A DNA stretch of 64,000 nucleotides from Hyphomicrobiales bacterium (GCA_900467745.1 UBQW01000017.1:22122-86121); one strand, 5' to 3'. Shown: positions 28,451-39,562, counted from the stretch's first letter. The notes: generated from the letters alone by a model not told the origin. Translations and numbers: made by a program.

Positions 28451-30403
28451 TCAAAACTCTTCCCAGCTGTCCTGCTTGACCGCGGCATTGCCGACGAAGG
28501 CGCTGGCGAGCTTGTTGCCGAGCGCCTTGACGGGCGAGGCGACGGGCCGTTCGGTGCCCTTGGCCGCCCGCACGGGAGCAGCAGCGCTCTGCTGCCGTTG
28601 TCCGCCCGAAAGCTTGAACATGGTGAGAAGCTGGTTGAGGGATGAGACTTCCTGCGACAGGCTGTGGGTCGCCGCCGTGGTCTGTTCTACCATCGCGGCA
28701 TTCTTCTGCGTGTCCATATCCATCTGATTGACGGCGGTGTTGATCTGCTGCAGGCCAGAGCTCTGCTCCTGTGCCGCCTCGACGATCGCGCTGACGTGGT
28801 GATTGATTTCCTGGACTTCCGTCACGATCGATTCCAGCGCCCGCCCCGTATCGGCGACGAGTTGCACGCCCTCCTGCACCTGGGTGTTGGAAGCGGTGAT
28901 CAGCGTCTTGATCTCCTTGGCGGCGCTTGCCGAGCGCTGGGCGAGTTCACGCACTTCCTGGGCCACCACCGCGAAGCCCTTGCCGGCTTCGCCGGCGCGT
29001 GCTGCCTCCACGCCGGCATTCAGCGCCAGCAGATTGGTCTGGAAGGCGATCTCGTCGATGACGCCGATGATATTGTTGATTTCGCTCGACGATTTCTCGA
29101 TCTGCTCCATGGCGGACACGGCGCGGCGAACCACTTCGCCGGACTTTTCCGCACCGGCCTTGGCGCGGCTGACCAGCGCACCGGCATCCTGCGCGCGCTT
29201 GGTGGAATCCTTCACCGTGGTGGTGATTTCCTCCAGAGCCGCGGCTGTCTGTTCGACGGCGGCGGCCTGCTGTTCGGTCCGCTTGGCGAGATCGTCGGCG
29301 GCCGACTTGATTTCGTTCGAACCGGATTCGATCCCCGAGGCATTGCCGGCGATACGGCTGAGTGTCGACTGCAGCTTTTCGGCCGAATTATTGAAATCCA
29401 TCCGCACTCGATCGAGTCCGTCCGCGAAGGGCTGCTGGATGCGATGCGAGACGTCGCCATCGGAGAGATGCGAGAGGCCGTCCGCGAGATTTTCGACGGC
29501 GAACTTGATGGCCTCGGCCTCCTTGGCCTTTTGTGCCTCGCTTTCGATGGTCTGCTGTTCCGACAGGCTGCGGTTTGCCACCGCTTCCTGCTCGAGACGG
29601 GTGCGCTCGAGCGCGTTGTCGCGGAAAACGGACACGGCCTGCGCCATCTCGCCGACCTCGTCCTTGCGTTCGAGGCCGGGGACATTGTCGCGGGTTTCGC
29701 CGTTGGCCAGCGTCATCATGCGGTTGCGCAGGTCATGAATGGGGCCGGCAATGCCGCGCGAGATGATCAGCAGCGCCGCGGTGATGCCGAAAAGGAAGGC
29801 GACGCCGAGAGCGGCCAGCGAGGTGACGATGATGCTGTCGCTTTCGCTTGCGATCGCCTTGCTGGTTTCACCGATTTCCGTCGTCTTCGCCGTGATGACG
29901 TTGGCGATGTCCTTGGACAAGCCGAGGATCAGGTCATCCGCCTTGCCAAGTTCGGCTTTCGCCTGCTCGTCGGCGTTCGTTCCGGCAAAGGCGGTGGCTT
30001 TGTCGAGAATGGCGATGATCGCGTCGGCCTTGGTGATGAAGCCGGTAATCTCGGTGGCTTTTCCTGGCAGGTTGTCCTTGGCGAGACCAAGGCGCTTCTT
30101 CAGCGCGTTGGTGCTGTTGCGATAATACTGATTGGACGCCTGGAACTTGGCGTCGGAGGGATCCTGCAGCGTGATCTGGTAGGCGGCAGCCGAAATGGCG
30201 TTCAGGTTGCGATCGGCGCGTGCAAGGTCGATGGTCGCGGCGTTGTCGATGGTGATGAAATCCGAATAGCGCGTGTTGGCGCTCTTGTAGTTGCTGGACA
30301 CCCACGCGACGCCACCGATGCCGATCAGACAGATCGGAACGATGACGGACAAGATTTTGGTGCTAATTTTTCGGTTCTGCAAAAAGGACACGTAAAACCC
30401 CAT
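28451..30403 (-). CDS. Methyl-accepting chemotaxis protein
   Basis: The 650-residue chemoreceptor has a transmembrane helix at about 19-37, a periplasmic helical sensor (about 40-190), a second helix (about 193-215), HAMP segments ([16 protein letters not shown] and a second HAMP-like repeat near 320), and the signalling domain with the conserved hairpin tip [23 protein letters not shown] in two overlapping parts. The C-terminus is DSWEEF, a WxxF pentapeptide for docking CheR/CheB. The ligand is unknown; neighbouring catabolic genes hint at a nutrient. A GTG at 30391 ([10 protein letters not shown]) is an alternative start. Confidence 0.94.
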   Translation of the reverse strand: MGFYVSFLQNRKISTKILSVIVPICLIGIGGVAWVSSNYKSANTRYSDFITIDNAATIDLARADRNLNAISAAAYQITLQDPSDAKFQASNQYYRNSTNALKKRLGLAKDNLPGKATEITGFITKADAIIAILDKATAFAGTNADEQAKAELGKADDLILGLSKDIANVITAKTTEIGETSKAIASESDSIIVTSLAALGVAFLFGITAALLIISRGIAGPIHDLRNRMMTLANGETRDNVPGLERKDEVGEMAQAVSVFRDNALERTRLEQEAVANRSLSEQQTIESEAQKAKEAEAIKFAVENLADGLSHLSDGDVSHRIQQPFADGLDRVRMDFNNSAEKLQSTLSRIAGNASGIESGSNEIKSAADDLAKRTEQQAAAVEQTAAALEEITTTVKDSTKRAQDAGALVSRAKAGAEKSGEVVRRAVSAMEQIEKSSSEINNIIGVIDEIAFQTNLLALNAGVEAARAGEAGKGFAVVAQEVRELAQRSASAAKEIKTLITASNTQVQEGVQLVADTGRALESIVTEVQEINHHVSAIVEAAQEQSSGLQQINTAVNQMDMDTQKNAAMVEQTTAATHSLSQEVSSLNQLLTMFKLSGGQRQQSAAAPVRAAKGTERPVASPVKALGNKLASAFVGNAAVKQDSWEEF

Positions 30404-30739
30404 GATTCGACGGCCGTCCCTGGCTTCCCCGTGTTGGAAGTCGTTGCGACGGTGGAGAAATGGACATTCACGGGGAGACGCTCAGTCATTGAGCGAAGTG
30501 GACGGCGACGTCTTGCAAGGCTGTCACGCGTAACCCGGGGGCGGGGCGAACGAGACCGCAGGGCGGCGAGAGCTCTGTTTTTAAACGAGTTATCGTATAC
30601 GAGGTCTCGTGAGACCCGGCCGCGATCCTTAGGTAAACGCAGTTAAGGGAGGGTAAAAGTGCAACAACGAGATCGCCCAATGCGCGCTTCTGACTAAGGC
30701 AGGTGCGGCGCATCTGCGCTAGCGGATCGCACGGAGTGC
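30404..30739. other. Intergenic region upstream of the MCP gene
   Basis: This 336-bp gap shows no gene I can support. It must hold the MCP promoter on the minus strand. It contains GGTCTC-GT-GAGACC (30603-30616), a 6-bp palindrome, and a T/A-rich segment near 30578-30600. No further element was recognised. Confidence 0.4.
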
Positions 30740-33190
30740 TTACGCCTTGACCCTTTCCATCCCCGGATCATAAAGCGGCGTCAGCGACACCCTGCACGGC
30801 ACCCGCACCCGCGCGACGTCGAGCTCATAGCTGCCCGACAGCACGAATTCCTCGCTCACACCTTCGGCGTTGCGCACATAGCCATAGCCGATCGGCTTGC
30901 CCACGGTGTAGCCGAAGCCACCGCTCGAGAGCCAGCCGACGCGCTTGCCATCGCGGTAGATCGTCTCGCGGCCGAGCAGCACCACGTCGGGATCGTCAGG
31001 CACGAAGCAGGCGAGCATCTTCTTGACGCCCGATGCCAGCTGCCGCTCGATCGCCTCGCGGCCGCGAAACGGCGTGGTCTTCTTCGTCTTCACCGCCCAG
31101 CCGAGCCCGGCTTCGATCGGCGTATGGTCGGGCCCGATATCCGAGCCCCAGGCGCGATATCCCTTCTCCAGCCTGCAGCTTTCGATCGCGCGATAGCCGG
31201 CATTGACGAGATGCAGCGGAGCGCCTGCCGCCATCAGCGCGTCATAGACAGTGGTGGCGTATTCGATCGGCACATGCAGCTCGTAGCCGAGTTCGCCGAC
31301 ATAGGTGATGCGCAGCGCCCTGACCGGGCAGCCGGCGATGCCGATGGTTTTCACGCGGCCGAAGGGGAAGGCGGCGTTGGAGACGTCGCTGCTTGTCACC
31401 TTTTCCAGCACCGCCCGCGCATTCGGCCCCATCAGCGCCAAGACCGAATAGGCCGAGGTCACGTCGACCAGCTCGGCATGCAGGTCGTCAGGAATATTGC
31501 GGGCTATCCAGTCGAAGTCGTGGGTTGCGAAACCGGTGCCGGTGACGATGTAATACTCGTCCTCGGCGATGCGGGCGCAGGTAAGGTCACACTCGATGCC
31601 GCCCTTGTCGTTCAGCATCTGCGTGTAGACGAGCGAGCCCACCGGCTTGGCTACGTCGTTGGCAGCGATCCAGGAGAGGGCGCTCTCCGCGTCGCGGCCC
31701 TTCAGCATGAACTTGGCAAACGAGGTCTGGTCGAAGATCACCGCCGCCTCGCGCACCGCCCTGTGCTCGCGGCCCACCGCTTCGAACCAGTTCTGCCTCT
31801 CGTAGCTGTAGACGTCCTTCGGCTCCTCGTTGGCGAAGAGATCAGCGAACCAGTTCGGTCGCTCCCAGCCGAGCTTCTCGCCGAAGCACGCGCCCTGCGC
31901 CTTCAGCCGATCGTAGAGTGGCGATTTGCGGCACGGGCGGCCGCTGGAATATTCCTCGAAGGGGAAGGCCAGCGTGTAGTGCTTGCCATAGGCCTCCAGC
32001 GTGCGGGTTCGCACCCAGTCGGTGTCGAAATGCGGGCGGCCGAAGCGGCGGATATCGACCGGCCAGAGATCGTAGGGCGGCTCGCCCTTGGAGACCCATT
32101 CCGCCAGCGCCATCCCCGCGCCGCCGGCCGATGCGATGCCGAAGGCGTTGAAGCCGGCGCCGACGAAGAAGTTCTTGAGCTCCGGCGCTTCGCCGAGAAT
32201 GAAATTGCCGTCGGGCGTAAAGCTCTCCGGCCCGTTCAACAGCTGCTTGACGCCGACATTCTCGAGATCAGGCACGCGGCCGAGCGCCTGCTCCATGATC
32301 TGCTCGAAATGGTCGAAATTGCTGTCGAGCAGCGTGTAGTGGAAGCCATCGGGGATGCCCGACGTCGCCCAGGGGATCGGATTCGGCTCGTAGCCGCCCA
32401 TGACGATGCCGCCAACCTCTTCCTTGTAATAGGTCAGCCGGTCGGGATCGCGCAGCGTCGGCAGGTTGGAGGGCACGCCGAAGGATTCGGTGATGATATA
32501 CTGGTGCTCGACGGAGACCAGCGGCACGTTGACGCCGAAGCGCGCCGCGAAATTGCGCGTCCATTGCCCGGCGCAGACGACGACGCGCTCGCATTCGATG
32601 CGGCCCTGCTCGGTGATGACGGCGCGGATGCGGCCCTTGTCGATCTCGAGATCGATCACTTCAGTATCCTCGAAGATCGAGACGCCCGCCATGCGCGCGC
32701 CTTTGGCCAGCGCCTGCGTGATGTCGGAGGGATTGGCCTGGCCGTCGGTCGGGAGATAGGCGGCGCCGATCAGGTCGTCTGTTGTCATCAGCGGCCAGAG
32801 GTCGAAGGCTTCCTGCGGCGTCAGAAGCTGCATGTCGAGCCCGAAGGATTGCGCGGTGGTCGCCTGCCGCTTCACCTCGGTCCAGCGTTCCTCGTTGCAG
32901 GCAAGCCGCAGGCCGCCATTCATCTTCCAACCGGTGCCGAGCCCGGTCTCGGCCTCCAACCGCTTGTAGAGATCGACGGAGTAGCCGAGCAGCTGGGTGA
33001 TGTTGGCGCTGGTGCGCAACTGGCCGACAAGGCCGGCGGCATGGAAGGTGGTGCCCGAGGTCAGCTTCTTGCGTTCCAACAGCACGGTATCGGTCAAGCC
33101 GAGCTTGCCGAGATGATAGGCCGTCGAGCAGCCGATGATGCCGCCGCCGATGACGACAACCTTGGCGGTCCTGGGCAATTCCTTCGTCAT
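30740..33190 (-). CDS. FAD-dependent dimethylglycine/sarcosine dehydrogenase-like protein with GcvT-type domains
   Basis: The 816-residue protein combines an N-terminal DAO-type FAD domain (about 10-390, dinucleotide motif VVVIGGGIIGCSTAYHLG), an FAO/M-type linker (about 395-450) and C-terminal aminomethyltransferase (GcvT-like) domains (about 455-810, YVGELGYELHVPIEYATTVYDAL in overlapping motifs, and GYRAIESCRLEKGYRAWGSD). Such enzymes oxidatively demethylate dimethylglycine, sarcosine or related N-methyl amines and pass the C1 unit to tetrahydrofolate. It starts one base after the kinase gene stop, so the two are co-translated. Exact substrate unknown. Confidence 0.87.
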   Translation of the reverse strand: MTKELPRTAKVVVIGGGIIGCSTAYHLGKLGLTDTVLLERKKLTSGTTFHAAGLVGQLRTSANITQLLGYSVDLYKRLEAETGLGTGWKMNGGLRLACNEERWTEVKRQATTAQSFGLDMQLLTPQEAFDLWPLMTTDDLIGAAYLPTDGQANPSDITQALAKGARMAGVSIFEDTEVIDLEIDKGRIRAVITEQGRIECERVVVCAGQWTRNFAARFGVNVPLVSVEHQYIITESFGVPSNLPTLRDPDRLTYYKEEVGGIVMGGYEPNPIPWATSGIPDGFHYTLLDSNFDHFEQIMEQALGRVPDLENVGVKQLLNGPESFTPDGNFILGEAPELKNFFVGAGFNAFGIASAGGAGMALAEWVSKGEPPYDLWPVDIRRFGRPHFDTDWVRTRTLEAYGKHYTLAFPFEEYSSGRPCRKSPLYDRLKAQGACFGEKLGWERPNWFADLFANEEPKDVYSYERQNWFEAVGREHRAVREAAVIFDQTSFAKFMLKGRDAESALSWIAANDVAKPVGSLVYTQMLNDKGGIECDLTCARIAEDEYYIVTGTGFATHDFDWIARNIPDDLHAELVDVTSAYSVLALMGPNARAVLEKVTSSDVSNAAFPFGRVKTIGIAGCPVRALRITYVGELGYELHVPIEYATTVYDALMAAGAPLHLVNAGYRAIESCRLEKGYRAWGSDIGPDHTPIEAGLGWAVKTKKTTPFRGREAIERQLASGVKKMLACFVPDDPDVVLLGRETIYRDGKRVGWLSSGGFGYTVGKPIGYGYVRNAEGVSEEFVLSGSYELDVARVRVPCRVSLTPLYDPGMERVKA

Positions 33191-33191
33191 G

Positions 33192-34061
33192 TCATTGATC
33201 CTGTTCGGCATAGGCGCGCTCGAAGCGCGCGCGGTTTTCGGCGGTATAGGCGGCGTAGTCGAAGTCGATGGTAGAATGGATTTCCGACACCATGCTCCAC
33301 AGCATCTCGCGCAAGAGAGAGGCGCATTTCATCGCCCGGTAGCGCCGCCAGAGATCCGGTTTCAGCGGCGCCTGGTAATAGGCCTCGAGCATCGCCCGCT
33401 CAGCCTGTTCGGAAAACTCGTTGTTGGAGGCGAGCCCGCCGAGATCGAACAGCGGCGTGTTGAAGCCGGCATAATCCCAGTCGATCAGCCAGAGCCTTTT
33501 GCCGTCGTCGAGAAAATTGGCCGCCAGCATGTCGTTGTGGCCGAAGGCGATCTCGAAAGGCCCGGCCGCCTGCTCCAGCCGCTCCGCCTTGATCAGAAGA
33601 TCGGAAAATAGCGCGCTATAAGTGCTGCCGGCGGCATCGAGCGTCGCGATATAGTCGCGCACCACGTGAAACACCCAGAAGATCGTGGCCGTGCCGCGAA
33701 ATTCGCGTGCGATATCGTGATGGCAGGCACGCACCAGCGGGATCACGCGCTCCAGCGTCCCGGCGTCGCGCAGATCCTCCGGCGTCAGCGCTTTTGACTC
33801 GATGTAGTCGAGCACCAGCACGCCCGGCGCATGATGGATCACTGCGGGCGAGAGCCCGGCCGCATGCGCCGCCTTGCTCGCCGCCAGTTCGTTCGATCGG
33901 CTGATATGATGGACGGGGATATCGTCGCCCAGCCGCACGACCCGCTTCAGCGTGCCGTCGCGGACCAGATAGTTGCGGTTGGTGATGCCTCCCGTGATCG
34001 CCGAGATATCGATCGGACCATTCCATATGCCAAGCGCATGTATACGGTCTTCAGGCGTCAC
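33192..34061 (-). CDS. Choline/ethanolamine kinase-like phosphotransferase
   Basis: The 289-residue protein has the APH/choline-kinase fold: GGITNRNYLVRDG nucleotide loop, catalytic GHNDMLAANFLDD (Asp and Asn) and the metal-binding LIDWDYAGFNTPLFDLGGL. It is a LicA/choline-kinase type more than an antibiotic kinase. Operon with the dimethylglycine-dehydrogenase-like gene suggests a role with choline-derived or other methylated amines. The start is GTG after GAGGGGGACAGC. Confidence 0.83.
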   Translation of the reverse strand: MTPEDRIHALGIWNGPIDISAITGGITNRNYLVRDGTLKRVVRLGDDIPVHHISRSNELAASKAAHAAGLSPAVIHHAPGVLVLDYIESKALTPEDLRDAGTLERVIPLVRACHHDIAREFRGTATIFWVFHVVRDYIATLDAAGSTYSALFSDLLIKAERLEQAAGPFEIAFGHNDMLAANFLDDGKRLWLIDWDYAGFNTPLFDLGGLASNNEFSEQAERAMLEAYYQAPLKPDLWRRYRAMKCASLLREMLWSMVSEIHSTIDFDYAAYTAENRARFERAYAEQDQ

Positions 34062-34092
34062 GCTGTCCCCCTCGCGGCCTATCCTATTGAAA

Positions 34093-34121
34093 TCTTGGCT
34101 AGAGCGGGCTGTGCTGTCAAG
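34093..34121 (-). promoter_or_regulatory. Sigma-70 promoter for the kinase/dehydrogenase pair
   Basis: Minus strand: TTGACA (34121-34116), 17-bp spacer, CAAGAT (34098-34093). It lies in the 77-bp gap after the ABC ATPase gene and indicates that the kinase pair can be transcribed separately from the importer operon. Confidence 0.6.
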
Positions 34122-34138
34122 CGGGGTAAATGGCCGGG

Positions 34139-35218
<1,080 letters not shown>

Positions 35219-35240
35219 CTCTTGGTTCCTTGTCTGTCCG

Positions 35241-36314
35241 TTACCGGGTTCTTGCGCGCCAGTCGGCGTATTTCGGGCTGTCGGGTCCGACGGGCAGGGC
35301 GATGTCCTGGCCGCTGTCCGACGATTGATAGATGGCGGTGACGAGCTCCAGCGCCCGCCGCGCATCCTGGGTGCTGACGGGCAGCGGGCCATTGCCTTCC
35401 AGATGGGCGTGGAAATGCGCCATCTGCGTGGTGAAGCGCGGCGCCACCGGCTGCCAGTCGCCGATCACGGCGTCGATCCGGCGCTGCACCTCGTCATTGG
35501 CGGCAAGGATCGTCCATGGGTCCTTGCCGGGCGAATAGGCCTCGTGGTTGCTCTCGAAGGTGACGTTCTCGAAATGCAGCCTGAGCCGGCTGATTTCCTG
35601 CTGCGAGCCGAGCGTGCAGGAGAGCGAGACGAAGGCGCCGTTTTCCATTTGCAGGCTCGCCGAGGCGCAGTCCTCGACCTCGATGTCGTTGACGCGGGTC
35701 GCGACACGGCCGAAGACCCGTGTCGCCGGCCCCATCAGGTGCAGCAGCATGTCGTGCAGGTGCAGCGCATGCGTCACCAGCACGCCGCCGAGCTCGGTTG
35801 CCCACTTGCCGCGCCAGGGAACGGCGTAATAGGCAGGCGTGCGCAGCCAGAAGGTCTCGACCGAGCCCATATAGGTCTTGCCCGCGATCCCCGCCTCGAT
35901 GATCCGCTTCGCCTTCTCGACGCCGTCGCCGTAGCGATACTGGAAGATCGGCATCAGCACGCCCTTGGCGGTCTTCTCGACGCGCATGATCTCGTCGACG
36001 CCCGCGAGAGACCCGGTAAGCGGCTTTTCGCAGATCACGTGCTTGCCCGCCTGAAGGGCCGCCACCACCTGCTCGAGATGGATGCCGGGCGGCGTGCAGA
36101 TGTCGACGATGTCGATGCTCTCGTCGGCAAGAACCTCGGCAAACGACGTGGTGCGTCCGGCGATCCCGAACTCGTCGGCCACCTCGGCAAGCCTGGCTTC
36201 GTTGAGGTCGCAGAGAACGGCCACCTCGAACTTGTCGGGGTGCGGCAGGTAGCCCTCGACGATATGCGAGCGGCCGATGCCGCAGCCGATGATCGCAACT
36301 CTCTTTATGCTCAT
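35241..36314 (-). CDS. Gfo/Idh/MocA family oxidoreductase (importer operon)
   Basis: The 357-residue protein has an N-terminal NAD(P) Rossmann fold (RVAIIGCGIGRSHIVEGYL), the signature HVICEKPLTGS with the catalytic Lys, and a C-terminal alpha/beta domain with HLHDMLLHLMG. The family oxidises sugars, inositols or glycosides. It sits between permease and ATPase genes, so its substrate is likely the imported compound or a product of it. Confidence 0.9.
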   Translation of the reverse strand: MSIKRVAIIGCGIGRSHIVEGYLPHPDKFEVAVLCDLNEARLAEVADEFGIAGRTTSFAEVLADESIDIVDICTPPGIHLEQVVAALQAGKHVICEKPLTGSLAGVDEIMRVEKTAKGVLMPIFQYRYGDGVEKAKRIIEAGIAGKTYMGSVETFWLRTPAYYAVPWRGKWATELGGVLVTHALHLHDMLLHLMGPATRVFGRVATRVNDIEVEDCASASLQMENGAFVSLSCTLGSQQEISRLRLHFENVTFESNHEAYSPGKDPWTILAANDEVQRRIDAVIGDWQPVAPRFTTQMAHFHAHLEGNGPLPVSTQDARRALELVTAIYQSSDSGQDIALPVGPDSPKYADWRARTR

Positions 36315-36351
36315 GGGGTAGGTCTCTTTGGCATGTTCATTGCGGCCGGTC

Positions 36352-37236
36352 TCAACGCTTCATGCCCGTCGTGGCGATGCCGTCGATCAAGAGCCGCTGG
36401 AAGAACAGGAAGAAGAAGAACACCGGAACCAGCGTCAGCGTCGACATGGCGAACAGCCCGCCCCAGTCCGATGTGCTGCTGGAATCGACGAAGGTACGCA
36501 GCCCGAGCTGGATCGTGTAGGTGTCCATGTCGTTGAGGTAGATCAGCGGCCCGAAGAAGTCGTCCCAGGTCCAGATGAAGGAGAAGATCGCCGCCGTCGC
36601 CAGCACCGGCAGCGAGAGCGGCAGCATGATCTTCCAGTAGATTCGCCAGGCGCTGCAGCCATCCATCATCGCCGCCTCGTCGAGCTCGCGCGGGATGCCG
36701 CGGAAGAACTGCACCATGAGGAAAATGAAGAAGGCGTCGCTGGCGAGAAACTTCGGCACGACCAGCGGCAGGATGGTGTTCACCCAGCCGAGGTTGAGAA
36801 ACAGCACATATTGCGGGATCAGCGTCACGTGATAGGGGATCATCAGCGTGCCGAGCATGATCGCGAACCAAAAATTCCGCCCGGCAAAGCGCAGCCGCGC
36901 GAAGGCGTAAGCCGCCAGCGAACAGGCCACCACATTGCCGGTCACCGTCAGAAGCGAAATCACCAGCGAGTTCCAGAAGAACCGCCCGAAGGTGATGTCG
37001 AGCCCGCTCCAGCCGCGCACATAGGATGTGAAATCGATCGACGACGGGATGAGCGAGGTGGACGAGAAGATCTCGTTTTCCGGCCGTACCGAGGCCGACA
37101 CCATCCACAAGAGCGGATAGAGCATCAGCAGTGAGGCCATGATCAGCAGCGTGTGAACGACGATCGAGGCCGGCAGGCTGCGCTTGGTGATGTCGGATGG
37201 CGGCGCGGCGACCGCGGATGTGATCCCGTTAGTCAT
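36352..37236 (-). CDS. Carbohydrate ABC transporter permease (MalG-like)
   Basis: The 294-residue protein has six predicted helices and the EAA-type loop ELDEAAMMDGCSAWRIYWKIMLPLSLP that contacts the ATPase (read in two parts). MTNGITSAV starts the protein; it overlaps the preceding permease gene by 8 bases. It is the second membrane subunit of the importer. Confidence 0.93.
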   Translation of the reverse strand: MTNGITSAVAAPPSDITKRSLPASIVVHTLLIMASLLMLYPLLWMVSASVRPENEIFSSTSLIPSSIDFTSYVRGWSGLDITFGRFFWNSLVISLLTVTGNVVACSLAAYAFARLRFAGRNFWFAIMLGTLMIPYHVTLIPQYVLFLNLGWVNTILPLVVPKFLASDAFFIFLMVQFFRGIPRELDEAAMMDGCSAWRIYWKIMLPLSLPVLATAAIFSFIWTWDDFFGPLIYLNDMDTYTIQLGLRTFVDSSSTSDWGGLFAMSTLTLVPVFFFFLFFQRLLIDGIATTGMKR

Positions 37237-38191
37237 CGTAATGCACCCAGTAGCGTGAGGACAGGAACGAGAAGGCGGTGAACACGGCGATGATCAGCAC
37301 CAGGATCCATGCAAGAGCGGACGCGTAGCCCATGCGGAAGTTCCCGAACGCCTCCTGATAGAGATAGAGCGTGTAGAACAGCGTCGAATTGATCGGCCCG
37401 CCCGACCCGCCGGAGATGATGAAGGCGGGCGTGAACGCCTTGAAGGCATCGATCGTCTGCACCACGGCGTTGAAGAAGATGACGGGCGTCAGCAGTGGCA
37501 GGGTGATCTTGTAGAACTGCCGGAACTTCGACGCCCCGTCGAGGCTGGCCGCCTCATACATGTCGGTCGGAATCTGTCTCAATCCGGCAAGGAAGATGAT
37601 CATCGGCGAGCCGAACTGCCAGACGCTGAGCGCTACAAGCGTGTAGATCGAGTAGCTCGGATGCGAGATCCAGCTCGGTCCCTGGATGCCGATGTGCGAG
37701 AGCGCCGCGTTGACCAGGCCGTCACCGGCAAAGAGCTGCCGCCACAGAACTGCGATCGCCACGCTGCCGCCAAGCAGCGATGGGAGATAGAAGACGGCGC
37801 GGTAGAAAGTCAGCCCCCGCACCCCCTTGTTAAGCGCCATCGCCACCAGAAGCGCGAAGATCAGCTTGAACGGCACCGACAGCACCACATAGGTCAGCGT
37901 CACCTTCATCGCCGCCGCGAACTTCGGGTCCGCGGTGGTGATGCGCACATAGTTCGCCGCCCCCACCCATTCCGGCGAGCGGATCATGTCGAAATCCGTG
38001 AACGACAGGTAGAGCGACACCAGCGCCGGCCCGAGCGTCAGCCCCAGGAAGCCGAGCAGCCATGGAAGAAGAAAGAGATATCCCGGTCCGTTGGCGGCAA
38101 GGAGGCGTCGCCAACGGCTGTCGGCGACCACTCCCTGATACTGCTCCGCCGTCGCGGCCCGGTCAGCCGTCGCGCGCATCGCATTGCTCAT
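37229..38191 (-). CDS. Carbohydrate ABC transporter permease (MalF-like)
   Basis: The 320-residue protein has six helices, the PLLGGSVAIAVLWRQLF region and the EAA loop DMYEAASLDGASKFRQFYKITLP. The ATG at 38191 lies 5 bases after the binding-protein stop. A TTG at 38200, overlapping that stop, is possible. It pairs with the MalG-like subunit. Confidence 0.93.
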   Translation of the reverse strand: MSNAMRATADRAATAEQYQGVVADSRWRRLLAANGPGYLFLLPWLLGFLGLTLGPALVSLYLSFTDFDMIRSPEWVGAANYVRITTADPKFAAAMKVTLTYVVLSVPFKLIFALLVAMALNKGVRGLTFYRAVFYLPSLLGGSVAIAVLWRQLFAGDGLVNAALSHIGIQGPSWISHPSYSIYTLVALSVWQFGSPMIIFLAGLRQIPTDMYEAASLDGASKFRQFYKITLPLLTPVIFFNAVVQTIDAFKAFTPAFIISGGSGGPINSTLFYTLYLYQEAFGNFRMGYASALAWILVLIIAVFTAFSFLSSRYWVHYDD

Positions 38192-38196
38192 GTCGG

Positions 38197-39483
38197 TCAA
38201 CCCCGCGCGAGAAGGCGCGTGATCTCGTCGACAAGCTGTTTGCCGGCATCGGCTGGCGTGACCTGACCGAAGGCGACCTGCTCGGCAAGCTGGCGCAGAA
38301 CGGTCTGGCCTTCGCCGGCGCCTGAAGGAGGCGGCGGCGGCAACGGCCCGGCGAGATCGCCGAGATTGGCCACATAGTTCAGCGGGATCTTGCCGACATC
38401 GTCGAGCATGCCGGCCACGACATCACGCATCGCCTTGGATTCCGGGATACCGCGCTCGACATCGAGTACCTTGGCGGCTTCAGGATCCTTAACGAAGAAG
38501 TTGACGTAGTCGACGGCCTGTTCGAGCGCCTTGGACTGCGCCGAGACCGAGAAGAACATCGACGGCTTGCGGTAGTGGCCGCCCTTCGAATCCGCCTTGA
38601 TCAGCGGGTAGTTGTTGAGCGTCAGCTTGTCCTTGACCACGGCCTGGAAGCCGACGAACTGGTTGCTGTGCGCATAGTCGATCGCGGCCTTGCCGAGCGT
38701 CAGCGGCGCGGTGTCGATCGTGTCCTTGTAGAGCGCCTGCACATCGGGCGGCACGCAGGCTTGCGCCTCGCGGAACTTGGCCCACATGTCGAACCACTCG
38801 GATGCATCGTCGGCACCGAAGGCGATCTTCGAATCCGCCGTGTAGAGCGCCTTGCCGCGCTGGCGCACGTAGTTTTCGAACAGCGGTTCCGCGCCGCTGC
38901 CGTCGGCAAAGCCGAAGAAGCCCTTGCGCTTGCCCGCCTTGGTGATCTCGGCGCCCATCTTGCCGAGTTCCTCCCAGGTCGTCTTGTTGGTGGGCATCTC
39001 GACGCCGGCTTCCTGCAGCGCCACCGTGTTGACGACGGTTGCCGCCGAGTTTGCGCCGAGGCTGACGCCATAGAGATGGCCGTCGACCTTGCCGCCCTCG
39101 ATCTGCGCCGGATCGAAATCGTCGAGGTTGAGCTTCGACGGCATGTAGGATTCAAGCGGGGCGAGCGCGCCGCGCCGCGCATACTCGACGATATAGCGGT
39201 AATCCATCTGGATCACGTCGGGCGCGTTGCGGCCGGCGACCTGGGTCGCCAGGCGCGGCCAGTAATCGCTCCAGCCCAGGAACTCGCCTGTTATCGACGT
39301 GCCTGAATTCTTGGCCTTGTAGAGATCCGATACCTTGTTGGTGCGGTCGGCGCGCGGTTGCGAACCCCACCACAAGAGCCGCAGCCGGGCATCGGCGGCA
39401 AAAGCCCCGGGACCAAGTGCGGACAGCGAAAGAAGCGTGGCTCCTCCCGCAACGAAATTGCGTCTGCTCACACGAAACGTCAT
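38197..39483 (-). CDS. Extracellular solute-binding protein, family 1, Tat-exported
   Basis: The 430-residue protein starts MTFRVSRRNFVAGGATLL, a twin-arginine signal (SRRNF at 6-10) with cleavage near GAFAA. The mature part has the family 1 features LRLLWWGSQPRADRTNKV and ALAPLESYM. It captures a carbohydrate in the periplasm; Tat export is unusual but known for some sugar-binding proteins. First gene of a five-gene operon (binding protein, two permeases, oxidoreductase, ATPase), with GGAGGAGG before the ATG. Confidence 0.93.
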   Translation of the reverse strand: MTFRVSRRNFVAGGATLLSLSALGPGAFAADARLRLLWWGSQPRADRTNKVSDLYKAKNSGTSITGEFLGWSDYWPRLATQVAGRNAPDVIQMDYRYIVEYARRGALAPLESYMPSKLNLDDFDPAQIEGGKVDGHLYGVSLGANSAATVVNTVALQEAGVEMPTNKTTWEELGKMGAEITKAGKRKGFFGFADGSGAEPLFENYVRQRGKALYTADSKIAFGADDASEWFDMWAKFREAQACVPPDVQALYKDTIDTAPLTLGKAAIDYAHSNQFVGFQAVVKDKLTLNNYPLIKADSKGGHYRKPSMFFSVSAQSKALEQAVDYVNFFVKDPEAAKVLDVERGIPESKAMRDVVAGMLDDVGKIPLNYVANLGDLAGPLPPPPPSGAGEGQTVLRQLAEQVAFGQVTPADAGKQLVDEITRLLARG

Positions 39484-39546
39484 CTGTTTTTCCTCCTCCC
39501 TTGGGGAGCGCCTCCACACGCTCCCGGCTGGTTTCTCTTGCAACAA

Positions 39547-39562
39547 ATAACTATTTGGTTAC
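39547..39562 (-). promoter_or_regulatory. Candidate TetR-type operator of the importer operon
   Basis: ATAACTATTTGGTTAC reads as half-sites (A)TAAC and GTTAC separated by 6 bases. It abuts the -10 box of the importer promoter (39563-39568), where a bound repressor would block polymerase. It also lies 122 bases upstream of the divergent regulator gene, which may thereby be autoregulated. Confidence 0.7.

Noticed and set aside
28664..30646. A 660-codon plus-strand frame opposite the MCP gene
   Set aside because: Complement of coiled-coil coding sequence; the minus-strand MCP is unambiguous.
31124..33274. A 716-codon plus-strand frame opposite the dimethylglycine-dehydrogenase-like gene
   Set aside because: Asp/Glu/His/Arg-rich shadow; the minus-strand gene has clear FAD and GcvT motifs.
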